Shown one piece after another: positions 34,645 to 44,696 of a stretch of DNA of 64,000 nucleotides. Under the pieces are notes generated by a model that saw only the letters and a list, made by a program, of their open reading frames with translations, was not told the DNA's origin and made no database searches. A program made the position numbers and the translations under genes. The stretch is from NCBI RefSeq assembly GCF_002575655.3, contig NC_053036.3, positions 160,122,627-160,186,626 of the forward strand. The letters run 5' to 3'. Source of the stretch: Aegilops tauschii subsp. strangulata. Its lineage: Eukaryota; Streptophyta; Magnoliopsida; Poales; Poaceae. The number at the start of each line of letters is the position of its first letter. Position 1 is the stretch's first letter.

Positions 34645-37100
34645 TTCCCTTGATGCTCGCCTCGTTTCAACGGCGTCGGTAGGGTTTAAGGTAAGCTTCT
34701 CACTAACCTAATCTTCCATCTGCTCATGCTTACAATCAGTGTGACAGCTAATAAAAATCATGCTTACGATAAGTCTTCGAGTACTACGCCAATCACCCTA
34801 AAATAGCTCTGGACCTTTGAGTGAAAGTTGTGACACTGTGTACAAATAAAGAAAAATAGATTGGTGCTTCTTTCAGAAAAGAGTACATCCTAGAAAACTA
34901 CCAATATAAGCTACTAGTATTTCTTTTGAAGTCTAAGCTACTAGTATTTGGTTAGAGGATTTGCTGCCGAGAAAGATCCGTCCACAGTGAGCGCCACACA
35001 TCCCACTAATGGTGGTGGATGCCAATGCTTAGATGGAGAAGGGTTGGTGTCGGTAATTTTTACTTGGCACCTCGCACTCTGCATATATGTCGGTTCCATC
35101 CATACATTTGTGCAGTTCCACCAAAATGTAACTGAATAACCCTGTTTGCATAGATAATGAAAAGGCGTGATTACATTATAGTGGCACTAGTTGATTAAAC
35201 ATACACTAATAAATAGAAGAAAATATTGCGATAGTATCATAGTATGCCATGCTGCGAGGGCGAGATGGGCCCTGCAACGCCTCATACAGTACGCCTCATA
35301 CTGGAAATCGACCCAAGTCTCCCCGATACACCTTCCGCCAGTGATGAACATCAGTGTACAGCGGTATTACAAGGAGGGGCCTTGAGACATTCCAATCTCT
35401 ATTTTTGTGCAGATCAACTAAAATTAAGCACCCCAGTTTGCAGAAACGCTTAAACATTAACAATGGGACTAGTTGATGAAACATATACTAACAAAGAGAA
35501 GCACTTTCTTTATCTACATTGGAAATGAAATGATAGAGAGGACACTCGCTCTATTTTAACTGTATTATTACTTCATTTTATCAGTGGCACTAGGGTCGAG
35601 CAGGTGGCAAACGAGGTGTACCGTGCATCGCAAGGATGGAGGTCGGGGGTGCTTAGACTGGGATGCTGAAGCTAGCTCTTTCAGTCCCTATCTTCCCCTC
35701 TGATGTTTCTGTGGTAGCATTTGGGTTGTAATCCAAACTTGGTCGAGCTGGTGCTGCATCCCCCTACCTGCCTAGCTTATGTGGCGAACTTGTCTCCTGC
35801 TAGTACTCAGTCCATTCTAATAGTAGTTGCATAACTGCCCGTTTACACTGAGATGTTGTCAGATAATGGTTCTCTATGGTTGGATTTCTTTAATGAAATC
35901 GGAGGAAACCCCCTCTTTCGATATATAAAAAAATATCAGTGCCACTAGCGGTGCCAAAACATTGCCTCAAATTAATAGTGCCACTAGATTAAGGTGCAAA
36001 ATAATAACATTACTGCTTTATCATGGCAGTGCCAAAACAGTAGCACAAGAGCAGACTCAACATGCAGAATCTTTGGCAAATGGTTAGACCAAAAAGGAAC
36101 ATACCTCGTGATGGGAACCATGTCTGTAGTCAACGCCATCATAGAAGGGATGACACCAGTCACCAACATGGATGATTCAATTCATGGGACCTTTTGGTGC
36201 AGTTCACCTAAAATGAAGCAATGTCCCACGGGCTAGTAGGTTCTTCTTCAAAAAAATTTTAAGAAAAGGGCTCCAGCCCCGGTTCCATTTCCATCAGAAA
36301 ACGAAACCCACAGAGCTTCTTCTTCATTAGTTGCAATAAAATTGAGCAACATCAAGGTTGGTTGTGAAGCTCTTGGAATGTTCAACTATAATTTGGATAT
36401 CATTTGTCCAGTTCAACTAAGATCAAGCGTGAAATGTATGTCTCTGTTTGCACAAAAAAGGTGGAAAGGAGGGTGACAAACAAGTGATGAAACATACATC
36501 AAATGAAAAGAAGCATGTTCCTTATCTGAATGGCAATCCTACAAGGACAGTAGCAATTTCTAAAGCAGCAGCATTGCTAGATATTAGTGTGGGCATTAGG
36601 ATTAACTATGACAACCGTTAAATACGACATTACTTTAATGGTGCCATTGCTTCATTTTACCAGCAACATTGGTTTAGCGTGTCCTTACTTTTAGCAGTGC
36701 GACTGCTACATTTTACCAGTGGCATTACATAAGAGTGGCTCGGGGCAACAAACATCCAAACAGGATATCTGGGTTGGTCCCATTTTTGTTCGGTATAGCC
36801 ACCTTATACTGTGTGAGGCTAGCAAATCTAGTGCTGGACTTACTCTGTTGACTTGTCCCCCAGTCCCCACTTTCTTTCCTTTTTCAACCAATAGATTGGG
36901 TTTATATTGAGTTTGTATTGCGTTTCCCTTTATTTCCCTATTAGACCTAGAGACCAGTTGGATAGCCAGTCTCTGCTACTTTTCGCCCCCATTATTTCCT
37001 CTTTCGACCAGGTCCTAGATTCAGGTAACAAATCTCCCCCCACCCCCACCCCACCCCCTTTCTTCCGTGTTTGAACCAAGTAGTACTAGATTCAAGTGCA
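34645..37100. repeat. Noncoding cargo with four diverged repeats
   Basis: Related segments occur at about 35030-35225, 35380-35525, 36140-36240 and 36395-36525. Each has a TTTGTGCAG(T)TC.AC.AAAAT.AAGC core, and several are followed by GTTTGCA and then CTAGTTGATGAAACATA. Possible remnants of duplicated exons with introns, but no sustained coding frame is present. Confidence 0.4.
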
Positions 37101-37164
37101 TGAACTAGTTTTACCTCTTAACAGTAAAATTTTAGGTGGCTTTTGAACAGCCGATCGATCCTAT

Positions 37165-37612
37165 CTACGAGGGGGGCTGGGAAATAGTAAAAGATACAAA
37201 TGCAACGACGTCAGGAGCTCGGGAAGTAGAGCAAGGCCGGTTTCGAAGGAAGTTATACCTGAGGGTCGCCAGGATGTCGCTAGGTGGGCGGCGGGAGGCC
37301 GGATCTGCCCTCACTACGACAGCAAGGAAGAAGGGATATGAGGCCCTCCCTAGCCAGCGGTGCTTGGGAGAGAACGGCAAGGCACGCTGATCGGGACGTG
37401 CCGGCAGTGGGTAAGAGCCATCACCGAGGACGACCGCGTGAACGTTGCACCTTCTCACCTTCCCCAGCGGAGAGGATCCGGCTGGATCTGTGACCAGCGG
37501 TGAGAAGAGAGAGAGTGTGTGGCCACCGCTGTCGTGTTTAGATCTGGAGAGGACGAGACAGTGTGAAGAGAGCAACACTAGCAAGCAAGCGCGGAGGCTC
37601 CTGCCTATATAG
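37165..37612 (-). pseudogene. Captured 5' gene fragment with promoter (minus strand)
   Basis: On the minus strand a TATA box CTATATAGG (37612-37604) is followed about 30 bp on by leader-like sequence with CTCTCCAGATCT and CTCTCTCTTCTCACCG. GC-rich open sequence then runs to 37165 with possible donors (for example GGGGAAG/GTGAGAAGG near 37455). The frame opened upstream reads across the TATA box, so the annotated ORF start is not meaningful. No protein family recognised. Confidence 0.3.
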
Positions 37613-37677
37613 TGGAGTACTACTATTTTTCTTTTGTCTACCGGAGCCGGCTTGACCTCGTCAATGACTGTCTTCAT

Positions 37678-39315
37678 GCACGTGCCCCGGAGGCGCAGTT
37701 GTCCTCATTTTGATCTGAAGCACCGGATTATAACATATAACATGAAAAAATGCCACATGACAAGAAACCATAACCTCACTGCCAAAAGGAGACAACATGA
37801 ATCCCGATGGACAAACTAGACGAGGGTCAAAGCTCAAATTAAAGATAAACTCGTAGAAAAGGGGTCCATCGATAGATGCCCTAATTAACATAGCCGGCTT
37901 GACATAGATGGCAGCCGAGTAGTCTTCGTGCATGTGGCCCCCATGACTAGCGCCTTGGAGGAACTCAGTTGTCGCTGTTTAACCCTCGCGGTGATCCGAA
38001 GCACATGACACCTAATTTTGCGAGATGACAAGAAACCTTTTTTTAGATTTATCACCAGAACTACAGCCCTGTACAACACAGCCTGCACGATATGTAGACG
38101 ATAGCCAATCCAGGCGTGTCTGCTGGAGTCTGGTCACATGCATGGACGAACTGATCTTCCATGTCATGCAGGGATCGTCCAGGCACCAACGTATGTACAA
38201 CACTTCTCTAGTACTATCGCTCGTCTCTCTCTTCTATTAACTCACCCGACTTGCGGGGCCGGGGAGTGTGCCTATGGTCGGATCTCAATTGCGGTCCCAC
38301 ATGTGTGTGCAAACGCAATATGACGCGCGTTCCATTCAGAGAGCGGCGTGCCAGACCGACCGACCATCTGGGGTGCGACGCGAACGCGACAGGCGTGTTG
38401 TATACTATACTCCATAAATGTGTACCGCCGTTTTCTTAAGGCTTTGCTCCATGGCGCAATCCATGGATACAAAATTAGTATACTATACTACTTAAAAGTC
38501 GAGGGCGGGGTTTTTCCCGCGCCGTAGGCGGGGCAGTTCTGCCTAGTCGGTTCGATAGAGACGCGAGAAGATGAGGGAGTAGGCTGCTGCAAACGTAGGG
38601 CTGTGTGATTTGATAGCGAGTTACTGCTGGACAGGTGGGGCTCGGTGATTTGACTTGCCATTATCATTTTAACTGCGGCGCTATGACCGGCATGAGTCTC
38701 CTGATTCCTGACCACCTCCATACAGGTGCCTCTCCCGATGCTCCACCATGTAGAGGCTGGCTCTTGCTTGAGAGCCCACACCTCCACTTTTTCCTTGCCT
38801 CTTTCCCCCACATACGCAAAAATGTCATGTAAAGCAGGCTTATAGCCCACTATTGTACTTGATCCTATAGGTGCTAAGCCTGCCACATAGGCATAAAGTC
38901 TGATGTGGCAAGTTAATTAAGAAGAGAGAGAGAGACTAGTTTGGTGACCCCCGGAAGAAACGGTGCTAAGCGCGTGTACCTAGATGAAGCAAACTTAGCA
39001 ACAAAAAACTAAGCACCGATGCATTGGCGACTTGAGTTGCTAAGCCATTTAATGCCCATAGCACCTCATCTAAGCACCATTTCATTGGAAGAGGTCACTC
39101 CTTGGAAAATGCAATAAATACTACGAAGAAAGAGACAGAGAGAAGTAAACAAAAAATACTCTTATAGCCAACCTTATAGCTAACCTTGTTGTAGTATGAG
39201 TGACTAAGTGATGACTATGTATGACATGCCAACATCAGATAGCCTAATGCACCGTGTTAAATCTCCAAGGGCGCGACCGCGCGAGCGAGGCAACGGTCGT
39301 GGTAGGCGCGACCAT
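37678..39315. repeat. Noncoding cargo, including module M copy 5 (38280-38560)
   Basis: Module M motifs in order: GCGGTCCCACATGTGTGTGC, CGCGTTCCATTCAGAGAGCG, GGGGTGCGACGCGAACGCGA, GTGTACCGCCGTTTTCTTAA, TGCTCCATGGCGCAATCCAT and a TTTTTCCCGCG tail, then a GTGATTTGATAGCGAGTTAC segment. 39105-39255 resembles the MITE body at 15640-15840. Minus-strand ORF 38488-38886 crosses the module and is not supported. Confidence 0.45.
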
Positions 39316-39480
39316 GATACGGGCTGCTGACAGCCCTTGGATCTGAGATCGAACGATCGCATGCTAAGTTGCTGGAAATTTGCAGAATAACCCTCCAGGA
39401 TAGGATATTCACCATAGGTCTAGAATCACGCCATGCAACCGTTCGATCTCAGATCCAAGGGCTCTCGGAAGCTTCGTATC
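39316..39480. mobile_element. Short MITE with about 48-bp inverted ends
   Basis: GATACGGGCTGCTGACAGCC and CTTGGATCTGAGATCGAACG form the left arm; the right arm is its inverse with a few changes, ending GTATC at 39480. The loop is about 65 bp. No clear target duplication is visible, so the superfamily is unsure. Confidence 0.6.
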
Positions 39481-39725
39481 ACCTGTAATTTTCCCGACGC
39501 TTGACATGACATCGAAAGCCATTTAATTGGGCGTCCAGTAGACATGACATCTAATTGGGCCCCCATAGTACTGTGCATGAATCCATTTATCCACCAGGCA
39601 AGCCACTACCCTGCCGTTCGCACGCGCCCCCCACTCGGCATTTTTACAATCGATAAACCGCTCCTAGTCGTCCCGTCCTTTCACATTACGACAGTTCCAC
39701 TAATCCTAACCCTCCTCCCAAATCC

Positions 39726-40421
39726 ATGGCGTCCCAAATCTTCATGGTCAGCGGTGAGTACAAGGTTAGAACCATCACCGGCGATGAGTTTGACGTCATC
39801 TACACCCGTTCTTCCGCGACGGTGAAAGGATGCCTTGATCGCTTCAGACTCATGTTCGAAAACTCAAATGATGAGTGGGTCGCTGGGCTAGATGTTGAGT
39901 ACACCACAGTCCTAGGAAAAGAGAAGAATCTAAAGGAGGAAGAGAGGAAGAAGCCCGCTGTGATCCAGGTTTGCGTGCATGACTTATGCTTGGTCTACCA
40001 CATATGCCATGCCGACATTGAGTGCGAGGAATTTAAGAAGTTCCTCAAGGGCGGCCGAGTCAAATTCATTACTGTAGACTTTACGAACGAGATAAGAGTC
40101 CTGGAACGGATAGGCCTCGTTGTAGGCAAACCCTTCGACCTCCAGAATAATGGACTGGTGTCCTCCCGTGATAAGCCTTCAATGCTGACCCTGGCAGGAG
40201 CCATGGTTCACCCTTCGTACGGTAAACTGAATAAACCTCCGCACACATTTCATCGTGCAGGGCAGTGGAATGTACTAGATATAGACCACATCCACTACAC
40301 TGCAATGGATGGCTACCTTTGTTTCAATACCTACAAGGGTTGGATGAAGAGCAAGAGCCAAGTGTGCGGTTCAAGCAAAGAAGTATTGGTCAAGAGGAAG
40401 AGGGACAAGGACGAAGTCTAG
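39726..40421 (+). CDS. DEDDy-type 3'-5' exonuclease-like protein (WRN-exo/RNase H fold), intronless
   Basis: 231-residue intact frame from ATG 39726 (MASQIFMVSGEYKVRT). Enzymes of this fold remove nucleotides from the 3' end of DNA or RNA using two metal ions. All expected acidic residues are visible: exo I D56 and E58 in WVAGLDVEY, exo II D118 in KFITVDFTNEIRVLERIG, exo III Y191 and D195 in HIHYTAMDGYLCF. PAVIQVCVHDLCLVYHI is the usual strand after exo I. Length and lack of introns fit the small plant Werner-like exonuclease family. The tail is basic (VKRKRDKDEV). Eight codons beyond the TAG the same frame reads DVDEDSE then TAA at 40443-40445, so the TAG may have clipped an acidic tail. It lies within the CACTA element as cargo. 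No good TATA seen. Confidence 0.75.
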   Translation: MASQIFMVSGEYKVRTITGDEFDVIYTRSSATVKGCLDRFRLMFENSNDEWVAGLDVEYTTVLGKEKNLKEEERKKPAVIQVCVHDLCLVYHICHADIECEEFKKFLKGGRVKFITVDFTNEIRVLERIGLVVGKPFDLQNNGLVSSRDKPSMLTLAGAMVHPSYGKLNKPPHTFHRAGQWNVLDIDHIHYTAMDGYLCFNTYKGWMKSKSQVCGSSKEVLVKRKRDKDEV

Positions 40422-40445
40422 GACGTGGACGAGGACTCCGAGTAA

Positions 40446-41938
40446 GGTAGCAGTGTCGTTGCTCATGGTGGTTCTAATGCAGTGTCTACCGGATTAGTTG
40501 CTTAGTTTAATTTCTGGTGTGCTTAGTTTTATTTGAGGGGTGTGTTGTGCTCAGCCCCAGCAGAACTATGTTATGTTTCTTCTTGTTACTTTAACTCCTC
40601 AGTACGTACATACTAGTATTTCTTACAGTTCATCTTTTAGTTGGTATAGTACTACGACTACCACTTGTTTCTTCACATTATATACATACAATATATATGG
40701 CCAACATCATATAGCCAGCAGTTTAGTTGTCAAAGAATTTCAGGGGGCTTAGTTTTGTCAAAGAATTTTAGGGTGCTTAGTTTTATTTGAGGGGTGTGTT
40801 GTGCTGGACACCATTATTGTGACTCAAATCTCTTTTGCCATGTTATAATGACATAAATACCGATGGACCAACATGCCAGCTCTCCCTCTATCTCACTACA
40901 GTAAAATAAAGTGTGGGGCCTACTTGATCCCAAAGCGTTCTTATTTTCCTGTAAAATTGTTTGCTTGGTTACTCCTGACAAGTGGGGCCACACTTATCAT
41001 TGTGAGAATCGGCTTATTTTTGTCATGTACCATGGTCAATGGTTTTGACGTGAAAATCACAATGTCTAATGGCATTTTTTAGCAAACATCTAACTTAACG
41101 ATGGCATTTTTGATATATCTAATTGCATTTTTGAGCAGGCATCTCACGGATCGATTGCATTTTTGAGCAGGCATCTCACAGATCGATGGCATTTTTGAGT
41201 AGTTCTAACTTCTAATGGCAAAACTAAGTAGTGATACACAAACTAGTGGCATAAATAATAAGAACCCAAGAATTAAATAGGTATGCTAATTTCTTTAATA
41301 GAATTTAGCACCCCATTTAAGCACGTACTAGCTTTTTTAATAGTACTATATGCATAATTTGGCGACGAGCGCTCTCTATATGTACCACCTTTTTTCTTTA
41401 ATTTCATCTTGTTAGTTTTGCTCCATGGCGCAATCCATCAATCCTATTACTGTACAAAAGTATACATTTTTTTAAAGGCTAGAGGGCGGGGCAGTCTAGC
41501 TAGGTTGGTTTCAAGAGAGGCGAGGGCCTTTGTGATTTGATGGCTCATTACTGCTAGAAGGCGGGGCCTTGTGATTTGACTGCTCGTATAAATGTGCCAA
41601 CGAACTGAGGACGAGCAAAGAACCATGCGGTATACTCAAGTTTTCCACTGGAGTACGACGGAGGAGCACGAAACACGGCAGCCCAGTGTCATATCCTCTA
41701 CTCTCTACTCTTATCATATATCACTAACAAGAGGCATTGTTCTATTGGCGGTAAAGAATGATCTAATTTGCTAGTCGTCTCATTTTTAGCATTGTTCTAT
41801 TCATGCCTCGCAGAGAAGGTGACACGTGCGCCGAAACACCTGAAGCAAAAGAAGAAACACAGGAGCAAAAGAAGAAGGAAGATTATCAATCCAAAAAAAG
41901 AAGGAAGACGCACACACAAGTCTGGGGCGCTGCTCTCA
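40446..41938. repeat. Noncoding cargo with direct repeats and module M copy 6
   Basis: A segment TTAGTTTTATTTGAGGGGTG + TGTTGTGCT occurs at about 40522-40551 and 40777-40806, downstream of the exonuclease ORF. GCATTTTTGAGCAGGCATCT repeats near 41125 and 41157. Module M motifs lie at 41380-41690: GTACCACCTTTTTTCTTTAA, TGCTCCATGGCGCAATCCAT, GAGGGCGGGGCAGTCTAG, TTGTGATTTGATGGCTCATT and AACACGGCAGCCC. No gene supported. Confidence 0.45.
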
Positions 41939-42672
41939 CTACATGAAGGGTTGCTGGCCGCGGAGTCGTAAATGCTTCTTCATCGCCTCCATGACCTCCA
42001 TCTCCTTGCGCGTCTCCTCCGCCATCTTCTTCATTGTGTCCATGACGCGGGATTTCTCGACGCGAGCCTTCATCATCTGTTCCACGACCACATTATGTAC
42101 CTTTACAGCAGCCGGGTGCTCGATGCGGAACTTCGCCAACTCCTCCTTCTGTTCCATGACGAGGGCCTACAGCATCTTCATCGAGGAACTACTATTCTCA
42201 TGCAGCTTCTTCCAGCCGGCGTTCTCCTCCTTGAGCAGGTCGAGCTCGTGGCAGAGCTTTGCCTTGTCCTCCTGAAGTTGCAGGATTTCACCGGTCGCCT
42301 TCTTCTCCGAGGCAATGCTCTTCTTCAGCAGCATCACCAAGCCAGCAGTCAACTCCCCCTGCTCATTGAGCTCAGCGGGCATGTCGTCGAGGCTCTCCTT
42401 TAGCAGCTCCACCAAGCCGTGGATGAACTCCTTCTGCTTATTGAGGTGCTTATTGAGCTGATCGGGCATGCCGTCGAGGGATAATGACTCCAGCGCCGCC
42501 AGCTCGGCATGTCCGCCTCCGCGGCTAGGGCGCTCCTGGGAGCCATCGCCTGCGCGTGAGAGATCTTTCGAGGTCTCTACGTGCCGGCAAGCCCTCTCTT
42601 TTTTTCCGCAGCCTTGGTTGCCGCTCCCTTGTTACGAGTAGTTCTCGACCTAGAGCTCTGCACACCGGCCAT
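41939..42672 (-). pseudogene. Coiled-coil protein gene, broken
   Basis: ATG 42672 opens MAGVQSSRSRTTRNKGAATK, a basic start, but stops at 42576-42578. The coding sense then shifts frame and runs from about 42500 through MPDQLNKHLNKQKEFIHGLV, ELLKESLDD and LQEDKAKLCHELDLLKEENA to TAG at 42167-42169. It resumes in the same frame (ALVMEQKEELAKFRIEHPAA, then MKKMAEETRKEMEVMEAMKK) to 41939. So at least one frameshift and one CAG-to-TAG-type stop. The heptad-like Leu/Glu/Lys pattern indicates a long coiled coil. A TATA box is in place upstream. No family name recognised. Confidence 0.6.
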
Positions 42673-42740
42673 GGCAAGGAAGGACGAAGAAGGAGGACTT
42701 ATGAGGAGGAAGGTAGAGTAATTTTTGATTAGGTAGTTCC

Positions 42741-42750
42741 CCTTTTTATA
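42741..42750 (-). promoter_or_regulatory. TATA box for the 42-kb coiled-coil pseudogene
   Basis: The minus strand reads TATAAAAAGG about 70 bp upstream of ATG 42672, a normal spacing for a plant promoter plus short leader. Confidence 0.5.
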
Positions 42751-43139
42751 ACCTAAGTGCTAGCACTAGTACTAAAACCTGCATAGTGGGAACACGTTCA
42801 GGTTTGGTACGTACTGGTAGGTGTGAGCAGGCTTGCACTTAATTGTAGCACTAGTACTTTGGAATGTGATGGGAACAAGGTAAAGATTAATTGATGGTTT
42901 TGGTTTCGAGGCCCGAAATGGCTCCCAATGAGTTTAGTGGAACATAAATTTCAAGTACTCCCGATGAGTTCAGTAGAACATAAATTGTTTAACATAAAAA
43001 TATATCATTAAAAATAGAATATTTGAAGTTTGTAGTGATATATTTTTTGTAATGTATGCCTCTTATTAAGTTCGTCAAATTAAAGACCTAGGTACACGTG
43101 CAAGACTTGTAAACTGAGATAGAGGGAGTACTACACTGC

Positions 43140-43270
43140 TCAAATGCGGTCGCGCAAGTCAGTGATGTAAGTGGTCATACATGTCAGACCAAGCCGATGC
43201 GTGTCCCTTCGGTGAGACGCGGGTCCGACTGACCGTCTGTTGGTGCGACCGACCGTAAAGTGCTTACGCG
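43140..43270 (+). repeat. Module M, copy 7
   Basis: Motifs AAGCCGATGCGTGTCCC, TTCGGTGAGACGCGGGTC and TTGGTGCGACCGACCG are in the same order as the 26.4- and 38.3-kb copies. It lies downstream (3') of the minus-strand 43.5-kb ORF and upstream of nothing recognisable on the plus strand. Confidence 0.45.
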
Positions 43271-43462
43271 ATGGAGACTTCTGGTTGTGGCTTTGGTTGA
43301 TTGTCACGACCAAGCATTCTAAAACTAGTGATAAATCAATTACCATCTTTTTCCAAACGACCAAGTATTTTTTACAGGAAAACAATACATATATATGGAG
43401 TGATTGTCAAGGTTGCAAACCGACATAGCATTGCAAGTTCACTGCAGCAGCAACCGACTAGG

Positions 43463-43990
43463 TCACTGCATCGCTGGCGGGGAAGGAGGGCAGCTCACCT
43501 CGCCTATGATGCATGCCCAGCGGCGCCGCCGCAACTGGTCCCGGGATTTGGCTTCTCCTACCGCCCATTTGAACAGTTGCACCGGCTGCTCATGCCATTG
43601 CACAGGCATGCACGTTCTTTCCTCCGCAGTCGACTCCGTGAATATGATCTCTGCCATTAGCCCTAGCTCAAAATCAATGCGACGCTGCCAGATGCCGACA
43701 TCCCTCAGCATCTCTCCCCTGAGATCGACTTGCGCCTCCACCTTGTGCTGCGCCAGGCGCAGCTCCTTGGAACTTCTCTCCAATCGATGCGACGCTTCCT
43801 CGACCTGATTTGCCCTTGCTGCCCACCACCTGAAATGCAGCCCTAGCATGTCCTCCGCTGCCACCGATCTGTGATTCCAGAGCAATGGATCCCCTCTAAA
43901 ACACATGTGGGTTTCGCTCAAAGGCGGCAGTGTTGCGGGCCGCGGCGAGAGGGCAGCCCGCGGGATCCTGGGATCTAAGGGATTATCCAT
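43463..43990 (-). CDS. Unknown protein with coiled-coil centre (175 aa)
   Basis: I choose ATG 43990 because it has a strong plant context (GCCATGG); an upstream in-frame ATG is at 44032. The protein starts MDNPLDPRIPRAALSPRPAT. A middle segment, RWWAARANQVEEASHRLERS and SSKELRLAQHKVEAQVDLRG, looks helical and coiled-coil-like. It is followed by WQRRIDFELGLMAEIIFTES and a basic tail (RDQLRRRRWA). No lesion seen. No known domain recognised. It is head-to-tail with the broken coiled-coil gene at 42.7 kb, both on the minus strand, with module M between them. Could be a captured fragment, as no splice sites were tested. Confidence 0.45.
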   Translation of the reverse strand: MDNPLDPRIPRAALSPRPATLPPLSETHMCFRGDPLLWNHRSVAAEDMLGLHFRWWAARANQVEEASHRLERSSKELRLAQHKVEAQVDLRGEMLRDVGIWQRRIDFELGLMAEIIFTESTAEERTCMPVQWHEQPVQLFKWAVGEAKSRDQLRRRRWACIIGEVSCPPSPPAMQ

Positions 43991-44032
43991 GGCGGGATCC
44001 GGTGGGCGAGGCGGGGAGGCGAGCCTAGGCAC

Positions 44033-44696
44033 TGGGAGAGCCCTACGAGGCTAAGATAAAGATAGTACTAGTCCACTCCGTCCATATTTAAATACAAAGG
44101 CCACCAACAGTAGCCCTGGCAAAAATTGATCATGCTGCCTGCGTCCTGATTTATTGGCCCCCTCTTTTGTGCCACTTTTTATGACATGCATAAATATTAT
44201 GTTAGTTACAAATATGGTCAAAAATGGGCACAAAATACGAAGGAGACCAATGGAAGTACTGGCACCCCATGATTTAACTACTCGCATGCGCGCAGTGGAG
44301 TAGTAATGTCTTTCTTCCGCCCTCACGTCCACTCAATTTGCATGCGCTGTATTAATTGACCATCAATGAAATGAAGGACTTTACACGCGTCAAATTATCA
44401 CATGGGGTGGATCTTCGTACAAAAATGCGTCGCCCCGTGTACCCGCGTATGCGTGTGAGGGAATGAGTGCGTGCGTGGCGTGCGTGCACATCTTTGCTTC
44501 GTGCATGTACTGCCAGTGTGGCTCAGAGAGGACGAGTACATTCCTCTGGAAGCAGCAGCACGTCACTGTGATCAATCCACACAAGGAGGTCGCGACAACG
44601 CCTCCACATGTGCCACGTAGCTTCATGAACTGTAAGAGAGACACTGTGTAGCGTGCCATTGGAATTCTAATTTACGTGTTTGCACATACTCGCAGT
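44033..44696. other. Noncoding cargo between the 43.5-kb ORF and the foldback element
   Basis: 44080-44260 holds AT-rich sequence starting CACTCCGTCCATATTTAAAT, probably one end of a MITE. No supported gene; the ORFs at 44051-44332 and 44390-44659 have no recognisable features. Confidence 0.35.
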
